Shown piece after piece: positions 7,943 through 15,638 of a DNA stretch of 32,077 nt (positions are counted from its first letter, which is position 1; each line of letters starts with the position of its first letter). The DNA comes from Planctomycetota bacterium (GTDB lineage: Bacteria; Planctomycetota; UBA1135; GCA-002686595). The stretch lies in assembly GCA_029259655.1 (NCBI GenBank), contig JAJDET010000157.1, positions 1 through 32,077 of the forward strand. Direction: 5' to 3'. The notes under the pieces were generated by a model. It ran no database searches. It saw only the letters and a program-made list of their open reading frames with translations, and was not told where the DNA came from. Both the position numbers and the translations under genes were made by a program.

Positions 7943-10900
7943 ATGGGAATCGGTCCCAGCCTGGCGGTCGCGTCTTCGATCCTCACGGCTTCGTCGTTGG
8001 CGGTGCTCGGGCTCCGGCAGGACTCGGAGCAGCCTCACGCTACTCACGGACCGTCGCACGACGCCACACCCGCCATTCGCTCCGGGGAGATCGTTCGGAT
8101 CGACATCGGGGAGGCCGATGCCGGGATCGAAGGGCAGCGAAGTTGCGAGGTCTTCCACTGCCGCTTCGACTTCGAGGGCGACCTCTACGTCTGGGCGCGA
8201 TCGGGCGACCTCGATCCCGAACTGGACATCACCTCGATCGAGGGCGACCCGATCTCGAGCGACGGGGATTCGGGAGGCGGGACCACGGCCTCGATCCGCC
8301 TGCGCGTGCAACGCGGCAAGCAACTCATGGTTCACGTCGCCTCCAAGCGGGTCGGCGTGACCGGCAGGGTCGAGCTGCGCTTCGTGGCCGCGCCGGAGAC
8401 ACCGGAGAAACGAGCCGCCGCCGAATCGGCACTGCAGGCTCTCGACGATGCGGACCGGGCCGCCCGTCGGGGCGACCTGGTCGCGGTGCGCGCGATCCTG
8501 GCCGACGTGCTCGCGGCACTGATCGCGGCGGACGAGGACTGCTCGAGCTCCTCGGTGGTTCAGCCCATGTGGCGACTGGGATCGCTGGCCTACGCCGTCG
8601 GCGACCTGCCCTCCGCCAGGGAGGCCTGGAGCCGGACGCGGACCTTCGCGGAGCGGGCTTTCCCGGAGACTCATCCTTTCCTGCTCTCGGTCCAGAACAA
8701 CGTCGCGATCGCTCTCAACGACCTCGGCGACCTGGAAGGCGCGCGGGCGCAGTTCGAGCATGTGATCGCCGTGCGGGAGAGCTTCCAGGGTGAAGATCAC
8801 CCCGACCTGATCCGCGCCCGCGCCAATCTCTCGCTTTTGGTCAAGACGATCGGCGACTTGCCGGCGGCACGTGTACTGGAAGAGGCGGTGCTGGCGGCCT
8901 TCGAGCGGACGATGCCGGACGACAGCCCCGACCTGCTCAAGGCACGTATCAACCTCGCGTCGACTTACCGGGACCTGGGGGAGCTCGAAGCGGCTCTCGA
9001 CCTGGGCCGACAGGCCGTCGACATCGGTCGGCGATCGATGGGCGCGGACGACCTGCTCTTGCTGCGCGCGGAAGGCAACCTCGCCCTTGCCCTGCGCGAT
9101 CTGGGGAGGATCTCCGAGGCTTGCGTGCTCGAGGAGCACGTGCTCGAGGCACGCACGCGCCTCCTGCCCGGCGATCACCCGGACCTGGTGCTGGCGCGTC
9201 TGAACCTGGCCTCGACCCTGAGCGTAGCCGGTGACCTGTCGCGCGCCCGCGCGCTCGAGGAGGACGTGCTCCGCATCCGCGAGCGCCTGTTGCCGCCCGA
9301 TCATCCCGACCTGCTCGTCGCGCGCGGCAACCTGGCCGCCACGCTCTTCGCCATGGGGGACACGCCCGCGGCCCGCGCGCTGCAGGAACAGGTGGTCGCA
9401 GGATACGAGCGCGTTCTGGGCGCAGGCCACCCGCGCATGCTTGTCGTGCAGTCGAATCTCGCGGCCATGCTGAGCCAGGCCGGCGACCTGGTCGCCGCAC
9501 GCCTGCTCCAGGCGCGGGTGCTCGCGGCGCAGGAGCAGATCCTGCCGGAGGGCCATCCCGATCTGCTCCTGACGCGCGGAAATCTGGCCCACACCTTGCG
9601 CCAATTGGGCCGGCACGAGGCCGCGCGCGCGCTCGAGGAAAGGGTGCTCGAGGGATACGAGGCCCTGCGACCGCGGGATCACTCCGACATCCAGGACGCC
9701 CGGGTGAATCTCGCAGCCACGCTCTGTGAGATGGGCGAGGATCGGGACGCCGTGGCGCTGCTCGAGCTCGCGATCGCTGCCTTCGAACGCACCCTCCCCC
9801 GGGGCGACAGTGCAGCTCTAGCGGCCCGGTACAACCTGACCATGCTGCACTCGCTGGTAGACCTCGACGCCGCCCGCGAGCAGCTCGGGCTCCTGGTCGC
9901 GGGGATGAGTCAGCGACTGACCGGTTGCCTTCTGCTCTCGCGGCGTCAAGCGCGGGAGATCGCCGCGACGGAGCGGAACCGCCTGACGGGCGCGCTGTTC
10001 ACGGCCGAGCTGCTGCAGTCCAGCTCCGAGCGCGACTCCGACTCCGGCTCCGATCCGGCATTCGATCTGCGCGAGCGCATCTTCGATCTGATCGAGCTCT
10101 GTCGCCTCGTCACCAGCGAGCGGTCGGCGGTCGAGAGCTCACTCGCCAGCGATCCCGACCTCGCCCGCCTGGCAGGGGAGGCCGCCGAAGTGCGCAGCCA
10201 ACTGAACGATCTGATCGCCGGCCCGGCGCGTGAGGGGGAGCGGAGTGGGACACTCGAATCCACGCTGACGGGGCTCGCGACCCGGCGCGACGATCTGGAA
10301 CGCGAGCTCCGGGCTCGCCTGCAGGAGCTCGGCGCGCTCGCGCCGGAGATCCGTGCCCGGGACTTGGCCGCCGGCCTGCCCCACGGATCGCTCTTCGTGG
10401 GCTTCCTGCGCAGCGAAGGCCGGCGCGACGACCCGGAGACCCCCATCCACTGGTCGGAAGAGGGCGTGCTGATCGCCCATGTCCTGCACCCAGACGGCCG
10501 CCTGGAGCGGCTCGATCTCGGACCGGCCGCGGAGATCGAAGCGCTCGTCGGAAAGTGGAGGGGCGCCATCGGGAAGTCGGTCTCGGGGCGCGGGATCGCG
10601 GTTGCCGACGCCGCTGCGGGAGCCGACGCAGAGAGTGTCCAGTCGATCGGCCGAATCTTGCGCGCGCGGCTCGTCGACCCGCTGCTCGCGAGCGCCATGG
10701 AAACGACGACGATCTTCGTCTGTCCGGACGACGTCCTTCACCTCGTGCCGCTCGACGCGTTGCCCTGGGGCGATGAACCGATGAGCGATGAACGGGTCGG
10801 CGATCGGATCGAGATCCGCGTCGAGATCAACTGTGCCCGCCTGCTCGCGCAGGTCGACTTCGAGCCGGGCGCGCCGGCCTTCCTGGGCATCGGCGGGGTG

Positions 10901-11641
10901 GACTACGGCTCCGCTGTCGAAGCGTCGGCCCAGCTCGGGGACCGCAGCGGAGCAGTCCCGCTCGCATTCGCGACCCTCCCCGAGACCCTGCCCGAGGTCC
11001 GGAGCATCGGAGAGCTCTTCGCCGAAGCCTTCGCAATCGAGCCGACCTTGTTGACCGCGAGCCAGGCAACAAGAGACGCCTTCCGTGCACGCAGCAGCGG
11101 CGTTCGATTCGTGCACGTCGCCACGCACGGGTGGTTCGCACCGGAGACGGTGAAGTCGACGGAGGACGTGCAGCCCGAGTCACAGCGCTTCGCGACGATG
11201 AGCGTCGAAGAGCGCGTGACCGGCTTCGCGCCGATGACGCTGTGCGGCCTCGCGCTCGCCGGTGCGAACGGCGGTCGCGACTCGCTCGGTCGCTTGCCCG
11301 GCATCCTGACCGCCGAGGAGCTGTGCTCGCTCGACCTCTCGCAGTGCGAGCTCGCGGTGCTCTCCGCCTGCGAGACGAACGTCGGCATTCGCCGCGCGGG
11401 CCAGGGCATCCAGTCGCTGCAGGCCGCGCTCTACGCCGCCGGCGCGCGCACGTCGATCACGAGCTTGTGGAAGGTCGACGACGCGGCGACGCGTCGCCTG
11501 ATGGAGGTCTTCTACTCGAACCTGTGGCTCGAGGAGATGCCGAAGGCCGAGGCGCTGTGGGCAGCCAAGAAGACGCTGCGCGAGGAGGGCCATCCCCCCC
11601 GCGACTGGGCCGGCTGGGTGATGACGGGAAACCCCGACTGA
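7943..11641 (+). CDS. Exported TPR-CHAT caspase-like peptidase, paralogue 2
   Basis: About 1232 residues, with the same architecture as its upstream neighbour. A signal sequence (SLAVASSILTASSLAVLG) is followed by a PPC-like beta-sandwich (DGDSGGGTTASIRLRV), ten exactly phased 42-residue TPRs (8651-9910), a helical linker, and a CHAT domain with His1062 (HVATHG) and Cys1143 (LSACETNVG). The last ~125 residues are almost identical to paralogue 1, while the TPR and PPC-like parts are much more diverged. This suggests two sensors feeding one conserved peptidase chemistry. The start is ATG 7943; TTG 7934 is an alternative with GAGG 11 nt upstream but overlaps the -10 box. It ends in the same GAAACCCCGACTGA sequence as paralogue 1, and again a hairpin repeat begins on the next base. 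Confidence 0.85.
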   Translation: MGIGPSLAVASSILTASSLAVLGLRQDSEQPHATHGPSHDATPAIRSGEIVRIDIGEADAGIEGQRSCEVFHCRFDFEGDLYVWARSGDLDPELDITSIEGDPISSDGDSGGGTTASIRLRVQRGKQLMVHVASKRVGVTGRVELRFVAAPETPEKRAAAESALQALDDADRAARRGDLVAVRAILADVLAALIAADEDCSSSSVVQPMWRLGSLAYAVGDLPSAREAWSRTRTFAERAFPETHPFLLSVQNNVAIALNDLGDLEGARAQFEHVIAVRESFQGEDHPDLIRARANLSLLVKTIGDLPAARVLEEAVLAAFERTMPDDSPDLLKARINLASTYRDLGELEAALDLGRQAVDIGRRSMGADDLLLLRAEGNLALALRDLGRISEACVLEEHVLEARTRLLPGDHPDLVLARLNLASTLSVAGDLSRARALEEDVLRIRERLLPPDHPDLLVARGNLAATLFAMGDTPAARALQEQVVAGYERVLGAGHPRMLVVQSNLAAMLSQAGDLVAARLLQARVLAAQEQILPEGHPDLLLTRGNLAHTLRQLGRHEAARALEERVLEGYEALRPRDHSDIQDARVNLAATLCEMGEDRDAVALLELAIAAFERTLPRGDSAALAARYNLTMLHSLVDLDAAREQLGLLVAGMSQRLTGCLLLSRRQAREIAATERNRLTGALFTAELLQSSSERDSDSGSDPAFDLRERIFDLIELCRLVTSERSAVESSLASDPDLARLAGEAAEVRSQLNDLIAGPAREGERSGTLESTLTGLATRRDDLERELRARLQELGALAPEIRARDLAAGLPHGSLFVGFLRSEGRRDDPETPIHWSEEGVLIAHVLHPDGRLERLDLGPAAEIEALVGKWRGAIGKSVSGRGIAVADAAAGADAESVQSIGRILRARLVDPLLASAMETTTIFVCPDDVLHLVPLDALPWGDEPMSDERVGDRIEIRVEINCARLLAQVDFEPGAPAFLGIGGVDYGSAVEASAQLGDRSGAVPLAFATLPETLPEVRSIGELFAEAFAIEPTLLTASQATRDAFRARSSGVRFVHVATHGWFAPETVKSTEDVQPESQRFATMSVEERVTGFAPMTLCGLALAGANGGRDSLGRLPGILTAEELCSLDLSQCELAVLSACETNVGIRRAGQGIQSLQAALYAAGARTSITSLWKVDDAATRRLMEVFYSNLWLEEMPKAEALWAAKKTLREEGHPPRDWAGWVMTGNPD
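8651..9910 (+). repeat. Ten in-phase 126-bp TPR-coding repeats
   Basis: Units start at 8651, 8777, 8903, 9029, 9155, 9281, 9407, 9533, 9659 and 9785, exactly 126 bp apart with no indel. The consensus resembles that of paralogue 1 (LPxDHPDLLxAR then NLA), but units are more diverged from each other, especially the fourth (SMGADDLLLLRAEGNLA). Confidence 0.85.
11399..11532 (+). repeat. 134-nt segment identical to 7546-7679
   Basis: The partner of the identical segment in CHAT paralogue 1. The first flanking difference is a C/G at 11398 and the last is a C/G at 11533. Confidence 0.9.
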
Positions 11642-11753
11642 GGGTGGCGGTACGGTGCCAGGCACGCTTCCGTCGGATTCGCGAAGAGCTTGGGAGAGAG
11701 AAGCGCGGCTGGCCGAATCCGACAGAAACGTGCCAGGCACCGCACCGCCACCC
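11642..11753 (+). repeat. Hairpin repeat copy 3 (REP/MITE-like)
   Basis: 112 bp with 25-bp terminal arms (11642-11666 and 11729-11753). The outer stem is GGGTGGCGGT pairing with ACCGCCACCC, different from copy 2 yet still self-complementary apart from one mismatch nearby. It begins on the base after the stop codon of CHAT paralogue 2 and lies between two convergent genes, ending 16 bp before the stop of the - strand methyltransferase gene. Confidence 0.9.
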
Positions 11754-11769
11754 CGGATCCCGAGCGGAC

Positions 11770-12945
11770 TCAGCCGTCGCTCGGCCGTACGAACTCGAGG
11801 ACGTAGTTCTCCTCGATTCCCTCCACCTCGAGCTCGCGCACGAACGTGAAGCCAGCCGCCTCGATCTCGGCGCGGAACACGTCCTTGCCCGCCCGCACGT
11901 GGTCGAGGAGCCACTGGCGCGTCACGCCGGGGATGCGCTCGAAGTCGAGCACGACGAGCCGCCCGCCGGGGGCGATCGCGCGGAAGAGCGAAGCGAGCGT
12001 GGCCTTCGGGTACTCGAAGTGGTGGTACGTGTCGCACACCCAGGCGAGGTCGATGGAGGCCGGCGGGAGGGCGACCGAGTCCTCCGGGCACAAGACGCCC
12101 GTGACGTTGGCGACGTTGCGCGCGGAAGCGAGCTCGAGGACGTGCTCGAGCATGCGCGGCGAGATGTCGACCGCCCAGACCCAACCGTCGGCACCGACCG
12201 ACTCCGAGAGGAGGAAGGTGTAGAGACCCGTCCCCGATCCGACGTCCGCCACGCGCATGCCGGGTTTCAGGGAGAGCGCGTCCAGGACCGCGTGCCGCGC
12301 GGCGTAGACCTCGCGGCTCTCGACCTCGAACCGGTCCACCCAGACCTGGACGTCGAGCTCGGGGTCGAGGTAGTCGTCGTTGATCCCCTCCTTGGCGGAG
12401 GGCTCGCGCGTCGCGGCGCGCCGGCGCTCGATGTAGGCGACGGCGCGGTCCTGGTAGCCCTGCGAGCGCAGCCCGATCGTCTTCGCCTCGGCCAGCGCCT
12501 GCTCGAGCGGCACGCCCTGGTCGAGCACGCGCCAGGGCAGCCACACGCCGCCCACGCGGTTCGCCGATCCGCACTGCAGGAGCGTCGCCCCGGCGTCGTC
12601 GCCGAGCAGGTCGCGCACGCGGTCGAAGACCTCGTCCGTGAGCGAGGCGGGCGCGCGGAACGGAACGGCCACGAACTCGAGCCCGGCCGCCCGGACCGCG
12701 GCGGCCGGGTCCCACTCGAGCTCGCCGTCCGTGCGCAGCGTCACGACGCGGCGCACGCCGCTCTTCGCGATCGTCGCCACGTCCTCGGGCCGGAACTGTC
12801 CGGAGAACCACAGGTTGCCCGCGCGGTGGACGTTGTGGGTGCCGCCCAGGCTCGCGGGCGCGACGGGGGCGACCTCGACCTGCGCGGTGGCGGAGACCGG
12901 AAGGAGGAGAGAGAGGAGGACAGCGGAGAGGGAGCGCAGCTTCAT
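11770..12945 (-). CDS. Exported phosphatase-like/SAM methyltransferase fusion
   Basis: 391 residues. A Sec signal peptide (MKLRSLSAVLLSLLLPVSAT, likely cut after ATA at 22) leads into a DUF442-like phosphatase/rhodanese-fold domain at ~45-170. Its loop LLQCGSANRVGG gives Cys125-x4-Arg130. A class I SAM-dependent methyltransferase follows at ~200-390: motif I VADVGSGTG (232-240), acidic residue Asp260 in WAVDIS, then CDTYHHFEYP and the APGGRLVVLDF strand. Both folds are recognisable; substrates are unknown. An exported methyltransferase is odd because SAM is cytoplasmic, so it may bind another ligand or be retained. The ATG at 12945 is chosen for the signal peptide; the frame is open farther upstream only because it runs through repeat copy 4. 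Hairpin repeats flank the gene on both sides. Confidence 0.7.
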   Translation of the reverse strand: MKLRSLSAVLLSLLLPVSATAQVEVAPVAPASLGGTHNVHRAGNLWFSGQFRPEDVATIAKSGVRRVVTLRTDGELEWDPAAAVRAAGLEFVAVPFRAPASLTDEVFDRVRDLLGDDAGATLLQCGSANRVGGVWLPWRVLDQGVPLEQALAEAKTIGLRSQGYQDRAVAYIERRRAATREPSAKEGINDDYLDPELDVQVWVDRFEVESREVYAARHAVLDALSLKPGMRVADVGSGTGLYTFLLSESVGADGWVWAVDISPRMLEHVLELASARNVANVTGVLCPEDSVALPPASIDLAWVCDTYHHFEYPKATLASLFRAIAPGGRLVVLDFERIPGVTRQWLLDHVRAGKDVFRAEIEAAGFTFVRELEVEGIEENYVLEFVRPSDG

Positions 12946-13002
12946 ATGGATGCGTCGGGGAGGCGGGAGGCGGGGAGTGGGCCCGCGCGGACGAGGATTC
13001 TG

Positions 13003-13114
13003 GGGTGACGGTACGGTGCCAGGCACGCTTCCGTCGGATTCGCGAGGAGCGCCCGAGAAAGAAGCGCGGCTGGCCGCCGCCGACGGAAGCGTGCCAGGCA
13101 CCCCACCGTCACCC
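13003..13114 (+). repeat. Hairpin repeat copy 4 (REP/MITE-like)
   Basis: 112 bp, the most palindromic copy: 35-base arms (13003-13037 and 13080-13114) pair with about three mismatches. The outer stem is GGGTGACGGT with ACCGTCACCC. It lies between two divergent genes, the methyltransferase and the mrfA-like helicase, where no transcript should end. A terminator role therefore cannot explain all copies. Confidence 0.9.
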
Positions 13115-13141
13115 GGGCGTGAGGGGGGCAGGGGAGGTACC

Positions 13142-13170
13142 TTGCTCCGCGTCGCTCGGGGGTCTAGCTT
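13142..13170 (+). promoter_or_regulatory. Candidate promoter of the mrfA-like gene
   Basis: TTGCTC (13142-13147), a 17-bp spacer, then TAGCTT (13165-13170); the ATG follows 11 nt later, so the 5' leader would be only a few bases. It starts 28 bp beyond repeat copy 4. The same TAGCTT hexamer precedes CHAT paralogue 2. Confidence 0.5.
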
Positions 13171-13181
13171 GACCCGAACGA

Positions 13182-15638
13182 ATGGCGAACATGGGACAAC
13201 GGGAGCACGACACCGGGGAACGGGACGAGCGAGTCGAGACGCCCGCGGCGCGGCTCGAGGCCCGGCCGGCACGGCGCGGGGCGCCGAAGGACGTCGATGC
13301 GATCGTTCGCACGCTCAAGAGCCACCCCGAGCTCAAGGATCGCATCGTCCACTGGTCGAAGGTGCCGGCGCGCGAGGGGAAGACGGCCGACTTCCCCGTC
13401 GGGCTCGATCCGCGCGTCGTCGACGTCTTCCGCGCGGCGGGGACCACGCGGCTCTGGTCGCACCAGGCGCGCGCGGTCGAGCTCGCGCTCGAAGGGCGCG
13501 ACGTCCTCGTCTCCACACCGACCGCGTCGGGCAAGACGCTCTGCTACACGCTGCCCGTGCTGCAGTCGCTGGCGGAGAGCTCGGGTGCCGCGCGCTCGCT
13601 CTGGATGTTCCCGACCAAGGCGCTGTCGCAGGACCAGTCGCAGGCGCTCAACGCGAAGATCGCCGCGATGGGGGAGGACTGGCACTCCTACACCTACGAC
13701 GGCGACACGCCGCCGTCCGTGCGCCGCACGTTGCGCGAGCGCGGGCACATCGTGCTCACCAACCCCTGGATGCTGCACCAGGGGATCCTGCCCAACCACG
13801 CGAAGTGGGCCGAGCTCTTCCGCGAGCTCCGCTACGTCGTCATCGACGAGGTGCACACGCTCTCGGGTGTCTTCGGCTCGAGCGTCGCGAACGTGCTGCG
13901 GCGCCTCGTGCGCGTCGCGAAGCACTACGGGTCCGACCCGAAGTTCCTGCTCTCTTCCGCGACGCTGCGCGAACCGCAGAGCCACGCGCGGAAGCTCCTC
14001 GGACGACCGGTCGAGGTCGTCGACGAGGACGGCTCGCCCGCCGCCGAGCGCGTCATCGCGCTCCACAACCCGCCCATGCTCGACCCCGTCGCGGGGCTGC
14101 GCGCGAACGCGCTGGAGGAAGCGCGGCGCCTCGCCAACGTCTGCGTCGGACCGCACCATCAGACGATCTTCTTCTGCAACCGGCGCACGGCGGTCGAGGT
14201 GCTCACGCGCTACCTCAAGGAAGCGGCGCCGCGGCTCGGGCTCTCGCCCGACGAGGTGCGCGGCTACCGCGGCGGCTACCTGCCGCTCCTGCGGCGCGAG
14301 GTCGAGGAAGGGCTGCGCAGCGGCGCCGTCAAGGTCGTCGTCACCACCAACGCGCTCGAGCTCGGGATCGACGTCGGCCAGCTCGACGTCGCGGTGCTCG
14401 TCGGCTACCCCGGCGGACAGGCGTCCTTCTGGCAGCGCGCCGGACGCGTCGGCCGGCGCGGGAAGAAGAGCCTGGTCGTGATGATCGCGCGTTCGGACCC
14501 GGTCGATCAGTACGTCGCCCAGCACCCGGACTACCTGACCGAAGCGCCGCGCGAGCGCATCGGGCTCGATCCCGACAACCTCGTGATCCTCTCCGAGGAG
14601 CTGAAGTGCGCCGCGTTCGAGCTGCCGTTCCACGCGAGCGAGGGTGGCGACGTCGCGGACTTCGGTCCCTCCGAGAACATCGCCGGCATCCTCGACTACC
14701 TGGCCGACGAGCTCTCGTTCCTGCACTTCAAGGACGGGACCTGGTACTGGACCGCCGACGCCTACCCGGCCCAGGACGTGTCGCTCGCCGGACACGATCC
14801 CGACAACGTGCTCGTGCTCGACGTCGAGACCAAGAACGCCATCGGCGAGATCGACCGCGAGGGCTCGATCGTCGGCGTGCACGACGGCGCGATCTACCAG
14901 GTCGAGGGCGAGACCTGGAAGATCGAGGCGTTCGACTACGAGAACCGCCGCGCCTACGCCAAGAAGGTCGACAGCGACTACTTCACCGACGCCCAGACCG
15001 ACACCGAGGTGCGCGTGCTGCGTCTGGAAGAGCGGCTCGTTCGCTGGCGCGAGCCGTGCCTGGAAGACCACTCGGCCTGGATCGGTGAGGTCCACGTGAC
15101 GACCCTCGCGACGCAGTACAAGAAGATCCGCTTCTACACGCGCGAGAACGTCGGCGCAGAGGACATCCACCTGCCGCCGGAGGAGGTGGACACCGAGGCC
15201 TTCGCGCTGACGCTCTCGGAGGAGGCGGCCAGCGAGCTCCTGCTCCACGCCGGCGACCGCGGCTCGGCCTGGCACGGGCTGGGCGAGCTCCTGCGACGCG
15301 TCGCGCCGCTCTTCCTGCGCTGCCAGCCGGGGGATCTCGGGCTCTCGACGCAGGTCAAGTCGCCGCACTTCAAGCGGCCGACGATCTACCTCTACGATCG
15401 CGTGCGCGGCGGCGTCGGGCTCGCGCGGGCGCTGTTCGCGGGGCACCGCGAGGTGCTCGCGGCGGCGCTCGACGTGTTGCGCGGCTGCGATTGCGCGAAG
15501 GGCTGCCCGGCCTGCGTCGGTCCGTCGAGCGAGGTCGGCAGCGAGGCCAAGGGCACGGCCGAGCTCGTGCTCGCGCACCTGCTCGCCGAACCGGCGCCGG
15601 AACGCGGGCCGGTCGAGGAGCTCGCGCTCGAGTCGTGA
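13182..15638 (+). CDS. mrfA: MrfA/YprA-type DEVH-box DNA helicase with DUF1998
   Basis: An 818-residue superfamily 2 helicase. In Bacillus subtilis MrfA (YprA) works with the exonuclease MrfB in repair of mitomycin C damage; the fold also relates to Hrq1. Visible motifs: TPTASGKT with Lys118 (Walker A), DEVH at 222-225, SSATLREP (motif III), IFFCNRRTAVEVL (IV), TTNALELGIDVGQLDVAV (V) and QRAGRVGRRGKKS (VI). The C-terminal DUF1998-type region ends in a Cys cluster, Cys769, 771, 775 and 778 (CDCAKGCPAC), matching the metal-binding cysteines of this family. It ends in a GTGA overlap with the mrfB-like gene, so the two are translationally coupled. ATG 13182 is used; a second ATG three codons on is possible. 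Confidence 0.9.
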   Translation: MANMGQREHDTGERDERVETPAARLEARPARRGAPKDVDAIVRTLKSHPELKDRIVHWSKVPAREGKTADFPVGLDPRVVDVFRAAGTTRLWSHQARAVELALEGRDVLVSTPTASGKTLCYTLPVLQSLAESSGAARSLWMFPTKALSQDQSQALNAKIAAMGEDWHSYTYDGDTPPSVRRTLRERGHIVLTNPWMLHQGILPNHAKWAELFRELRYVVIDEVHTLSGVFGSSVANVLRRLVRVAKHYGSDPKFLLSSATLREPQSHARKLLGRPVEVVDEDGSPAAERVIALHNPPMLDPVAGLRANALEEARRLANVCVGPHHQTIFFCNRRTAVEVLTRYLKEAAPRLGLSPDEVRGYRGGYLPLLRREVEEGLRSGAVKVVVTTNALELGIDVGQLDVAVLVGYPGGQASFWQRAGRVGRRGKKSLVVMIARSDPVDQYVAQHPDYLTEAPRERIGLDPDNLVILSEELKCAAFELPFHASEGGDVADFGPSENIAGILDYLADELSFLHFKDGTWYWTADAYPAQDVSLAGHDPDNVLVLDVETKNAIGEIDREGSIVGVHDGAIYQVEGETWKIEAFDYENRRAYAKKVDSDYFTDAQTDTEVRVLRLEERLVRWREPCLEDHSAWIGEVHVTTLATQYKKIRFYTRENVGAEDIHLPPEEVDTEAFALTLSEEAASELLLHAGDRGSAWHGLGELLRRVAPLFLRCQPGDLGLSTQVKSPHFKRPTIYLYDRVRGGVGLARALFAGHREVLAAALDVLRGCDCAKGCPACVGPSSEVGSEAKGTAELVLAHLLAEPAPERGPVEELALES

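Noticed and set aside
7604-9682. 692-residue - strand open frame opposite the CHAT junction
   Set aside because: It is antisense to the TPR repeats and crosses hairpin repeat copy 2; no independent domain is seen.
11131-13008. 625-residue + strand open frame opposite the methyltransferase
   Set aside because: The start is inside the CHAT gene in another frame and the rest is antisense to a gene with clear SAM motifs.
92-13114. Hairpin repeats as a CRISPR array
   Set aside because: The four copies are about 1-8 kb apart with genes between them, not regularly spaced short repeats, and no cas gene is present.
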